DNA from: Mesodorylaimus sp. YZB2_4
Taxonomy: Eukaryota > Nematoda > Enoplea > Dorylaimida > Dorylaimidae
NCBI GenBank assembly: GCA_030248295.1
Contig: JASANH010001537.1
Coordinates: forward strand, 992,001-1,056,000
Length of the DNA stretch: 64,000 bases
Reading direction: 5' to 3'
Part shown: positions 45,331 through 56,324 of the stretch, one piece after another
How the letters are laid out: every line of letters begins with the position of its first letter
Position numbering within the stretch: position 1 is the stretch's first letter
Translations under genes and position numbers: made by a program
Notes under the pieces: generated by a model
The model's input: only the letters and a program-made list of their open reading frames with translations
Database searches by the model: none
Told to the model about the DNA's origin: nothing

Positions 45331-46975
45331 CTACGAAGACGTGACCGCAGGTCGCACCACCTCATTCCACTTCGCCTCCCAGTCCCACCCCTCGCTCTCG
45401 CTGTGTTCATCCAACCGTGCCTTCAACTGCGCCAGTTCCGACCGCTGCCCATCGAATCCATCCAGCAAGACCAGCAACAGATCGGCCAGGGACTGAGCAC
45501 TGTCGAACAACCTTCCATTCACGTCCTCCACGACCAGCTCATCGATACTCTCGTATTTGAAGGCCAGCACAGGCACTCGGCATCCCAGCATGTCCACAGC
45601 TTTCATGGGCAGGTCGAGTCCGGAACTCGACTGGTGCAAGCACACCCCCACGTCCGCACTGGCCATCAGCACGGGGTAATCTTCGGCCGCCAGCCAAGGA
45701 GTACACAATTGCACATGATCCCACTCAGGCACCCGACTGAGATAATACTCTTTCAACGGGCCCTTGCCAGTCACAACGCAAACCATGTCGGGCAAGTTGA
45801 CGCGTCCTTTGGCCACTCGTTCGTCGTACAACGTCAGTGCATCGAAAAGCATGCCGAAATCTTCGTCCGCCGTCCAGCTGGTCGAGCTGATCAATAAAGC
45901 CGGTCTGCCTCGACGCATCTGCACTCCCGAAGGTGTCCTTTCCGTGAATCGAGTCGCGTCTAAAAAATAAACCAAGCCCGTCAGAAGTGCTTGTGCCGTG
46001 AACCACAATGATTTGGTTGAACTGGTAAGAAAGCTTCTTCGGTAAATCCTTCCGGTCAAACGCATCAAACGAAACCACTACCTGAAACCATATTTTACAC
46101 CTATACAAAAGCGTGGAACTTCGAGGCTGCAAAAACTTTGCTTTGATCAGTGCCACACTTTTGCGAGTTTCAGTTTCAATATAGCTTCAGCAGATACGGG
46201 CCTCAGCAGCACCCGCCAACAGGCCTTACCCTACCCCCATCGCACTCACCATCTCTCTCATCGCCAAATATGTCGGGGCTGATCTCCGCCATCTTCCTCA
46301 TGATTCCATGTCGCTCCTCCAACACTATCGGCCGAAACACGCCTTTCAATGGTCGATCGTAGAAAGTTGCCAATGGAGTGCTCACTCCGCATTCAACTCG
46401 CAAGAGCTCCTTCATTCTCGTGGTCACAGTGAAGCCACCGTCGGCCCAACTGCCGACCCCGTACTCGTACCATCGGACCGAACGAACCAGCGGGTGAGCT
46501 GAAACAACAAGTCCACAAAGCATGGTCCTGACACACCGCAGACAAGGCTAGGGTCTCACTTACACTGCCCCCATTTCAACTGCAATATGGACCACGTGAA
46601 ATTATGCCAATCAACCAAAAATCTGGCCCCTTTTAGTCTAGCCACCAGCCAGCACACCAGCAAGGCTGGCAGTCCAGGCGGGTTTTGCAACAAGATGACC
46701 TCGGGTCGAGCCACAGTGACCATAAGACACCAGAACAGGGTCACCGCCTGCCACAAGCACTTGATGACCAAACCAATGATGCCCCCAACAGCAGGCGGTT
46801 CGGACAAACATCGCAACCTGATCTTCCTATTCTCCGCCACCAGCCGATGCGGCCTCGATCCAGAGTAGCCGACCAAGTCCACCTCGTGACCACCGTCCGC
46901 CAACGATATGCTGTGGTACTGCATCCTGGGACTGTGACCGATGTCGCCCAGCACAACCACACTCACAACAACCAT
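45331..46975 (-). CDS. ALG1: Chitobiosyldiphosphodolichol beta-mannosyltransferase
   Basis: GT33 enzyme that adds the first mannose to GlcNAc2-PP-dolichol on the cytosolic face of the ER in N-glycan synthesis. Exons: 46975-46564, 46498-46250 and 45959-45331, 429 aa (human 464). Diagnostic blocks: VVVLGDIGHSPRMQYHSISL, LLQNPPGLPALLVCW, FLVDWHNFTW, SHPLVRSVRWYE, LLISSTSWTADEDF, VVTGKGPLKEYY and the acceptor-binding CTPWLAAEDYP with HQSSSGLDLPMK. The model starts right at the Rossmann strand and lacks the N-terminal membrane anchor of human ALG1. A TTTAG seven bases upstream of this ATG suggests that a short upstream coding exon is missing from the model; I could not find it. All introns are phase 1. 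DCAF6 lies 243 bp upstream. Confidence 0.93.
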
Positions 46976-47217
46976 CCTCTGCCTAAAGAGAAGACCCTCT
47001 TACTCGACCCCTTCGCATTCTGCAAACAGTTTCGGCCAGCGACCAACCACAGGCATCGTCCCACCACCCAGCACCTCAACATTTTATTAGCACTCTGTAA
47101 ACCATCAATAACGTTAAAAATCCCGCCTCACCCTCTTTTACAGGATGATAAATAAAACTGGCACTGTTTCCAGTACACTAAAACTGGACTGTATACATCC
47201 CACAACACATCACTCCT

Positions 47218-50200
47218 TCATTCCGAGTCCGACGGGTCTTCGGCCTCGCCCGCTTGATTATCCCGTTCTGAAAATATCCGCATGCAACACCACCAACTCG
47301 AGTCCCAGACCCGTGCTTACCTCCCAGGGATCGCTTCTTACCTCTTCGATATCGATTCATGGCCGCTATCATCCGAAGCATGAATGCCGCCGGTATGGTC
47401 ACCGTGTCCCGAGTCTCTTCCAACATCAGCTTATTCCGTTCCACCAAGTCAGCGATTTCTTGAGTACGATCAATCGATTCTTCTGCCAATGGCGCCCACA
47501 ATTTGACATCGTAATCGATCCCACTCGTCGCCAGAACTAAATGTCATGATCAGTTAGCCACGAGTTACCCATTATTAGCTTGGTGAGGGTAATCTGGCAA
47601 CGCGTATGCATTGAGGCGCTAGAGAGAACCTTCCACAACCACTGATCTGAAACTTCACATTTCCCTTGGGTCCACAGCCCCCCCCCAGCCCACGATCGCG
47701 CAAACGCATGATCGACTAAGTATAACATTTCCAGCATGTAGGGAGATTCCGTACTTGAAACTATATTTTACCTATCCATGCAAAGAACGTGGCATTTCAG
47801 CCTTTTATCAGTGGCTGCCATGTTCGACTTCGTATCCTCAAGCTAGCCACTTCTTTGACTTGTATTTTTCCATGACCGAGCACGTTACATATCTAGCGGG
47901 ATGTGTAAAATATAGTTTCAGGAAAGGGGTTTAGAAGTAAAAACGAGTTCAGGCCCTCATGCACTCACCGAATAGACTCGGATGCGGTTGTACGCAATTG
48001 ACCACGTGGCGATCGGCTTCCAAAACGTTCGATACTTTTCCCGTATGTCGATTCCAAATGAATACGTGGCCGCAATCACTCCCGCTGACGATGTGATCAG
48101 TGCCCCAAAACGCAGCTTGTTTCAGCTGAAAAAGTCAATATTTTATTGAAAATAACTCAACAAGACTAGTTCAGCTAACCACAGTCCTCGCATTCCGATG
48201 GCCATCGTACATGCTGGATATTGGATGCTGAGGGATCGCATCCAATGCATCGGCCAATTGTCGTCGACGTTCTTCGCGACGTCGACGCGCTTCTTCCAAA
48301 AGCCGAGAACGACATTCTTCGCGTCTCCTGAAACCAGAGAAAACAAAACTTGAGATTCCTGCTTGCTCTCACCATTTCCATCAATTCTTCCTACCTTTGA
48401 CTTTCCGAAATCTCTCCCGATCCCGTCGCACGAGACTCGTTTCCGGCAGCCGATTGTCTAGAGAAGAGATTAGTCAAGGCTTGCGACAATCTCGAGATGC
48501 CCGTATTTTCCTCCACAGCATCCACTGATCCACCGTGGTCGCCGTCAACGGCTTGTCTTTGGCCCGAGGCTGCCGAAGGACGAGATCTCGGTCCTGTGTC
48601 CGTCCAGTCACCACGCAAGCGTACTTTTCGAACTGACTGCTGGTCGTCGGTTTCTGTCAAGGCGGACAACGAAACCTTGTCTTCCTCACTGGCGAACTCC
48701 TAAAATTGGAAATTCATCAAGTACCTACCATTCCGCACTTCAAGATTGCAGTGTCCACCCAGGTACCAGGTCCTGCCAGTCGCCCAGGTGCATCTCGTCT
48801 GGCCTGGCAAGTCAGCTTTCGCTACGGCTCCAAAAACGGTCTCTTTTTTGCTCTGGCCTGAGTCAAAATCGCCTTCATAGTCACTATCCAGGCCTAGGCA
48901 TATTACACACTTGACGAGCCGGCCAAACATGATTTATGACGGGGATAAGACAGCCCAACGGCTCCCAACATTACCCTGATGGTCACATGCATTACGCGCT
49001 TGGCATCCCTCAACGACATCCTAGCGAAACTGGTTGTTCTACTGCAGATGGCAGGTGAGTCTGGGTCTCAGAGCACCAATCCACCCGGCTGTAAGGGAAG
49101 ATGATTGTGTTACCTTGACAGAAAAGCAGTAAACGCTATCCGACGACAATGAGGCCAGAATGTGATCATCGTTGGGTATCCGAGAAATATCGACCGACGT
49201 GACCCGTCCAGGACGGCGAGACGGAGAAATGAAACAGCTCTGCAATCCGATGACCCCTCGTTCGTCTGAAATGAACAAGCATACATTTCCACATCACCTA
49301 CGCCTGACATCGTTTATCAACATCGCTGACTGGGTATCCAAGGTAGTGTAGACCCCCCCTGAAAGATTTTGGGAAAATTTTGTAAAGGGGGGACCCTTCT
49401 CATTTTTTAGACCCCCCTGTCCCCGCCCGGCAAGGTTGTGCAGGTACCTTTGCTATTTTGACACACATCCCCTCCCCAAAAAAAAATTTCATTTTTAAAT
49501 GTTAAAAAAAAGACCCAATGTTTTGCCTTGGAAGGCACAAACTGATTTTAAATTTTCGCTTGGAAAATTCAAATTAAAAAAATAATTTTTACAATCAGCC
49601 AAAATGGGTCGCCATGTCGCCGACCCCCCCCCCCCCCCCGGAAGAAGATCAGACCCCCCTCCCCGCAGACGAAGTCAGCGATGTTGTCGTTTATCCTACC
49701 CGTTGTTCCTTTATCCACGCATCGCAAATCGTACAAACGTACAGTCGCATCCGAACATCCCGCTGCGAGCAAATGTGGCCGGAAAATGCTCACGTCCACT
49801 GCGTTGACTGCTCGTTGACACCGAACGATAACATCGTCCGTACATTGAGTCGGACAACGTGACTTCGTTCGACGATCGATCCATCGAATCGTGCCATCTT
49901 CGCTACACGTAATGAAAGTCCACGGATCGTTCCCAACAGCGCATACTTCGTAGGTGGCACCAGCATTGCACGTGTAGACGTCAGGACTCGTCGAGCCTCC
50001 AGTTTCGTCCGCCAGTTCGATGTCGCTCACGATCACACTGCCATCGCTGGCGCATGATATCACCTGAAAGAGCAGACAAATTAGTCACGTCATAGGGGCT
50101 GTCCGTGAGAAGACAGGCGGAAGTCGAACTCGCACATAGCGAACCCCCGAACATCCAGACAGAGGACAAGCCACTAACCGCGCAGCCCACGCGACTAGAT

Positions 50201-51351
50201 TTCCAGCTACATAATGAGAACTAGTCCGCCCTTATTTTTATAAGTGCCGCAAAGTACAGCGCAAAAAAAGATCGCAAGTACAGCTTCACATCCCCGCCTG
50301 CTGTACGTACAGTTCGGCCGAGGATGACTTTTTTCGAGGTCGAGGTCGGGATCGGGATCGGGATTGGCAGTCGAGGTCGAGGCTCGAGGTTTTTGCTAAC
50401 AGTCCCAAACTTAAATTTGTAATGCTTCCTGCAAGTTTGTGTGAATTTCCATCCTTTTCTGATTGTATCTTCAAGAGACAACTCACCCAGTGTCATACAA
50501 AGGCAAGGGATTTGGACGAAGCAGTCCTACACAGTGATTTAATTAAGCCAGCAGCGAAATTGCGCAAATTTTTGCGTGCGAGGCACGGGCACACTTGTGC
50601 GTCCAGTTTTCAAACTGGGAAACAGCTTATTGATTGCATCTTGCTTGTGAACCTCGAACCTCGGCCGTTTTTCCTCGAGGTCGAGGGTAGCCAACCTCGG
50701 CCGAGGTCGAGGCCTCGACCGAACACTAACTGTACGTAGTTTTTTTTCAGTTTCATCAGATCTAGTACAGCGCCCACAACGGGATTTGATGTAAAAGCTA
50801 TCGTTTCGCACAAAAGCCTTCCTTGGCTGGAAATGGTCAACACATAAATCCAAACAGTCACAAATCAAACTTCCAGCCCCAGTCACTCACCGCTTCAGCA
50901 CCAGGCAAAAACTTTGCACTGAATATGTTTCCTCGATGAACAGTGGGGACTCTCGCAACGACACGTCGATCGGGTTCGTTCAATGGATCGCATACAACCA
51001 AAAATCGATCATCCGAACCCGATACCAAATATCGACCAACATCGTCCCACGCGATCGAATTCACCTGCAAAATGCAAAGCCCTTTTTCTAAACATTGACT
51101 CAAATTCAACGTAGGCCTAAATTGTACTTACGCATCCCGAATGCACTGGCAGAACGTCGAGTTTCTTTAGTCGTTGATCATCTAGGTCAAGAAGCACCAT
51201 GTAACAGGGCCTATACCATAGCCTATAGAATTGAGGTCCATATTGCTAGGAAATCAGAGGGTCACACGCGGCACTTACTCAATCTTGGAACTAGTTTGCG
51301 ATTCTGCTGATAATCAATTTCTCTGTATTTGGTATATTGAACGGCGTGCAT
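47218..51351 (-). CDS. DCAF6: DCAF6-type WD-repeat protein (CUL4-DDB1 substrate receptor)
   Basis: DCAF6 (NRIP) proteins dock on CUL4-DDB1 ubiquitin ligase. Ten exons close in frame: 51351-51279, 51181-51132, 51064-50891, 50063-49700, 49265-49114, 48699-48395, 48327-48180, 48125-47969, 47536-47342 and 47267-47218; 555 aa, much shorter than human DCAF6 (860) because the long disordered middle is reduced. N-terminal WD repeats: [54 protein letters not shown] (DWD-box-like) and [12 protein letters not shown]. The family linker [17 protein letters not shown] follows. C-terminal WD repeats ([30 protein letters not shown]) lead to [20 protein letters not shown] and an acidic tail. A second donor 21 nt past the exon-9 donor would add seven residues in frame. 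The 827-nt third intron holds an inverted-repeat element. Confidence 0.93.
50295..50745. repeat. Inverted-repeat element in DCAF6 intron 3
   Basis: The left end has TGTACGTACAGTTCGGCCGA followed by repeated GGTCGAGGTCGGGATCGGGA words. The right end has GGCCGAGGTCGAGGCCTCG, then ACTAACTGTACGTA, an approximate reverse complement. It has GAGGTCGAGG-rich inner arms and no coding frame. Confidence 0.5.
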
Positions 51352-51733
51352 GACTAGAAACTGCGCGGCAGCTGCGACCGAGACTACATTATTTCACTGA
51401 ATGGAGGGAATTGTTGACAATTTCGATGGATTGTTGAATTCCTGAACTGATCTGGTACAATATAGTTTCAGCTATCTTTCCAACCATTTTACCAAACCCT
51501 TTTTCTGCCTAAATGTTTGGAAAAAATGATTAAGGCCGAAACAAAAATATAAGAACACAAGTGATTTCCTAAATGCAGGGTAAAAACAGTTTCGATTTTT
51601 TCTTGAATCTTAATTTTACCACCTAGCGCACCTCGCCAGTCAATGATTCGACTGATTTTCGACTTCTCGAATTTACGTTTGAAAACTTCTGTCTTTTAGA
51701 ATTCTTGACGAAAAATAGCAATTTGTTGAGAAA
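51352..51733. promoter_or_regulatory. Divergent promoter region DCAF6 / CCT5
   Basis: The two start codons face away from each other across 382 bp, so both promoters must share this interval unless upstream non-coding exons overlap. No TATA box is obvious. Inferred from layout. Confidence 0.5.
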
Positions 51734-54700
51734 ATGGCTGGTCTGATGCAAAAGCCGTCAGCAGGCGCTTTGATGTTTGACGATTTCGGTCAACCATTTA
51801 TTATTATCAAGGATCAAGAACGGAAGAAGCGTTTGACGGGCATCGAGGCTTTGAAGGTATGTTACCTTTCTGCTGTTTCTAACGTTAAGAAAAGAGGGCC
51901 AGCAAGTTTTAGCATATGTGCGGCTCTATACCTGAAAATTTTTTGTTCGGCAGCGTTAAAACAGCTTTCAGTTCGGTTGTAAGAGAATCTCACCATCAGG
52001 CATAAGCATGTATGAGCATACAGTACATATAGAGTCCCACTACAGTATACAGTAGTTAAAGTAAGTACCTACGAGCATGGGCGTACATGTGTGATATAGG
52101 TTTTTCCTTTTATTTCAGTCCCACATATTGGCCGCCCGTACAGTAGCCAACACTTTGCGTACATCTCTCGGCCCTAAAGGGTTGGACAAGATGATGGTAA
52201 GCGGTGATGGCGATGTAACGATCACGAACGACGGTGCCACGATTCTGGACAAAATGGACGTGCAACATCATGTTGCCAAATTGATGGTTGAGTTATCGAA
52301 ATCTCAGGACGACGAAATTGGCGATGGAACTACCGGTGTTGTCGGTAAGAAGCTTGTGTTAGTTTTTTGCCATTAGTTTCAATTTTACCCCTTTTAGTAT
52401 TGGCTGGCGCTCTATTGGAGCAAGCCGAAGGATTGTTGGACCGGGGAATTCACCCACTTCGAATCACTGATGGTTACGACATGGCCTGCAAACTGGCTTT
52501 GAAACATTTGGACTCGATAGCCGATACGTATCCCCTGTCCGATAAGAACAAAGAAGCCTTGATTCAAACAGCAATGACTACCTTAGGATCGAAAGTGTAA
52601 GTTAGTAACTCTTAGCGGTTCTAAAATCGTGTAGTATTTTTTATTTTTAGTGTTAACCGTTGTCTTCGTCAACTGGCCGAAATCGCAGTCGAGGCTGTCT
52701 TGTCTGTGGCCGACATGAGTCGTCGCGATGTCGATTTCGAGCTGATCAAAGTCGAAGGCAAAGTAGGCGGTCGTTTGGAAGAAACAATGTTGGTGAAAGG
52801 CGTCGTTATCGATAAGGATTTCAGCCATCCTCAAATGCCACGGGTAACATAAAATTTTTCAGACTTGTTTAAACTTGAATATTGTTTCTATGTATTCTTT
52901 AGCAAGTAACCGACGCTCGCATTGCTATTTTGACTTGCCCTTTCGAACCACCTAAGCCCAAGACCAAGCATAAGTTGGATGTTAAATCGACTGAGCAATA
53001 TCACGAATTGCGCGAGTACGAAAAGAAAACGTTCGAAGACATGATTCAACAAGTAGGAAGAAGTGTCTTTAAATAGGCTCAATTTCTGAGATCCTCGTTT
53101 TCAGGTAAAAGCCAGTGGCGCGAACTTAGTCATTTGCCAATGGGGTTTCGACGACGAAGCCAATCATTTGTTGCTCCATCATCAGTTACCAGCTGTGCGT
53201 TGGGTGGGCGGTCCGGAAATCGAATTGATCGCTATCGCCACCAATGGCCGTATCGTTCCACGTTTCGCCGAATTGACGCCCGAGAAGTTAGGAAAGGCGG
53301 GAATTGTTCGCGAGCTGACGTTCGGCACGACAAAAGAGAAAATGCTGTCTATCGAACAATGTCCGAATCATCGTGCTGTCACCATTTTTATTCGCGGTGG
53401 CAACAAGATGGTGGGTGCTTTTTTGTGGTCGATCATTTCTTTTCTTGACCAATTGTCTTTTTTAGATTGTCGACGAGGCTAAGCGAAGCATTCACGACGC
53501 CCTGTGCGTTATTCGCAATTTGGTCAAGGATAATCGTGTGGTCTATGGTGGTGGTGCGGCTGAAATTTCTTGCGCTTTAGCCGTCGAACGCGAAGCGGAT
53601 AAGGTGAGCCAAGTGTTTTGTTAGTCTCATGATGAATAGGACTGTATTTAGCATTTTAGATTACCGGTTTGGAGCAATACGCTTTTGCCGCTTTCGCCGA
53701 CGCACTGGAAACGGTTCCGATGGCTTTAGCTGAGAATTCGGGCTTGCCACCGATCAAAGTGCTGACCGAACTGAAGGCGAAACAAGCGCAGGAGAAGAAC
53801 AGCCGACTAGGAGTGGATTGCTTGTTGAAAGGAACTAATGGTAAGTTGGGGATAGAAAATAAACACCTTCGTGCGCAGGGTGTTGTGTTACCTTTCCCGT
53901 TGGCTCGAAGAGAAACACGAATCAATTTATGACGTAGGCGAGTCTGATAGTTTCTTTAGCTTATATACAGAGTGCATGGACAAGGTCCCTATTTTGAGAC
54001 GAGTAATTTGCATTTGTGCAAATTTTCGCCCAGTTTTTCAGTTAAAATTTTGGTATGAATTTAAGTTGCACCAAAGAGTATGCTTCCCGTTTCTATTTAA
54101 ACATTTAGTGTGGTCACCTTTAAATCCATCGTCTTATCGTTAGGGGCAGAGTATACAACGTGCACAGAATACTTTAACAACTTGACCAATCATGTTCATT
54201 TTCGTACTTTACCACATCATCAAACGCAACTATGCGCGCTCGACACGCTGTACTCTAGGGGCTCACATTGAACATACAGCGGCGCCAGCATCGACTGATC
54301 CGGCCCTAGGCCTGGATCCTGATCCGATCCTGCCGATCTGCTTCAAAAAATACTGTAGAAGATGAATGGGCATGACGTCTTTGGCACTGCCTCCTCACCA
54401 ACCTGCCTTGGCTCCTCGCTGTCACTCTCTGTTAGACCACTCCAAAGGACATAGGAGAGCTGATGAGCAGCACCTAAAGCGGGATTAAATACTGATTTGA
54501 GAGAAAAGCAGGATTTTTTCGTTATAGTTATTCACATTTTATCATTTCCCAGCAGATAAAAACGCGAAAAATTTTTGTTGCCGACCCAGGCGGATCGGTA
54601 GATCGGTCGACGCTGGCAGCGGCGTGAAAAGAAAAGCATGAAATGCGTGAATTAATCAAACTCAGACTAGGATTTATGTCCGTACATGTAGCGCAGATTG

Positions 54701-55658
54701 GCCGCCCAATTCCAGCGCCTTGCCCGAGTAGTCAGTCAGTTATCTAAAGAGTTAAGAATTCCAGAATAGCGGCTTCACTTCCTGCTCAGAGTGCAAGTTT
54801 TTCTAAATCTATTTATCACAATTTCTTAGTCTCCATTAATGTTCGAGGGCAGTATCTTTTTGTCTGTCGTATTACGGGTTGTGGAAGCACTGGTTTACAG
54901 TAACCCCAGTGTGCACATAGTACTGTATGAGCAAGGTCCGCTGGGTTGGGGGGGGGGGGGGGAGGGGAGAAGAAATGGTTAAGATAAACCAGCCAGGGCG
55001 TGTAGCGCTGGCGTGCGCCAGAGCGAAGCACAGAGGGGCACCCCACCCTCTGCTGCCGCAAGAAAAAAGCGGGACTAGCCCAGCCCAGCACAGGCTAGGC
55101 TGGCTTTCCTGTGCTATGTCAACGGCAAGCCTGATCTGATTGCATCTGAGACAGGTCAGGTTTGGGTCGAGTCGAGTGAGTGAGTTGTATGACTGTGTAC
55201 ATACTGTACTGTAGGCTGGCTGGACAATTGGCCTGTGCTTGGAGGCCAGGTCTTGGTCCAGCCCAGATACAGTTTGATCGCTTTCGCTTCCTTCCTTTTC
55301 TTTCTTCCTGCTGGACCTGAGGAAGGGGGTTAAATGGAAGGGTTCAGTGTCCTGGCTGGCCCGACAGGGTGGTTTACCCCCTCCCCTCTACCCCCTTGTC
55401 CATACTTGGTGCACATTTGGAAGAGGAAGGGTAAAAACAGCTGAAACACAGCAGTAGTGGTGTAAATGCCCATGGCAGGCAAACAGCTACAAGTCCTCTT
55501 TCTGTTTAGACATGAAAGAGCAGCACGTGTTCGAGACGTTGTTGGGCAAGAAACAGCAAATTTCGTTGGCCACGCAAGTTGTGCGAATGATTTTGAAGAT
55601 CGATGATGTCCGCACTCCGTTCGAGGATGAGAAGTATTACCCGAACGTGCCGCGATAA
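51734..55658 (+). CDS. CCT5: Chaperonin TCP-1 (CCT) epsilon subunit
   Basis: One of eight subunits of the cytosolic chaperonin that folds actin and tubulin. Nine exons: 51734-51856, 52119-52344, 52398-52596, 52651-52843, 52903-53052, 53105-53410, 53466-53603, 53660-53840 and 55510-55658, 554 aa (human 541). ATPase motifs are intact: [21 protein letters not shown], the catalytic [12 protein letters not shown] and the C-terminal [16 protein letters not shown]. The epsilon subunit is identified by [55 protein letters not shown] and [21 protein letters not shown]. Seven introns are 52-70 nt or so (the first is 262). The last, 1,669 nt, contains the family-C element and a G-rich run near 54950. 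It is the only complete housekeeping gene here whose terminal exon is so isolated. Confidence 0.97.
54285..54616 (+). repeat. Inverted-repeat element family C (MITE-like), copy 2
   Basis: The left end reads CCAGCATCGACTGATCCGG and the right end TAGATCGGTCGACGCTGG, its reverse complement with few mismatches. The length is about 332 bp with no coding frame. The interior matches the copy in the FIP1 intron. It lies in the last CCT5 intron. Confidence 0.65.
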
Positions 55659-56324
55659 GGTGTGAGTGGTGACGTGGGGCTATTGTGGGTGAGGATCAGC
55701 TTATCTCGTTGTTCCTGCAATGTTTAACTTCCATTTGTTGAATCGTGAACGTTGGCGGTTGCAAACTTAAAAATATCATTGTTGAATGTGGTCTAAAAGC
55801 AGGGGTCAGAGAGGGGGTGTGAAATGCACTGGTTTCGATATAGGTTGTTAGTTTCCTCGGTTTCCTTGAGGAAGTTGTTGGGGTTTAGTATTTGAAAATA
55901 GTGGTTGGGTTGTAGGTGAGGGCTGGCATGATGGTCGAACTTAGGGCTAGTTGGCAGGTTGGCCCGTGCTGTGGAAACGTATGGCTGGTCGTTGTTGTTT
56001 TCCATCACAAACACGTCACATTTACATTGTACGCTAAGTGATGGCCATCGAGACAGCTGTTGCCGATGGCGCGCAAGAAGCTGTCTGAATAGGCATAAAT
56101 TATAGGCCAGCTTTGCAGCCTCCTTATTGCTCGCCTGCCTCGCATAGCTGCAGTTTAGCGGCCAGCCAGGCACATAGCTTCCCGACTACTACACGTCAGA
56201 CGGGACTGGACGTTGGACGAAGGCGATGCGAGACTGACCTGGCCATTGATTGGGTCGGCGGTCTGGCCAGGGACACTATGTACTGTGGGTGTATTCCAGT
56301 AGGACCATCTCACTGTCGCCTTGA
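55659..56324. other. Spacer between CCT5 and the K2P channel gene
   Basis: No recognised gene or repeat. The K2P start codon follows directly, so its 5' leader lies here. Confidence 0.4.
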
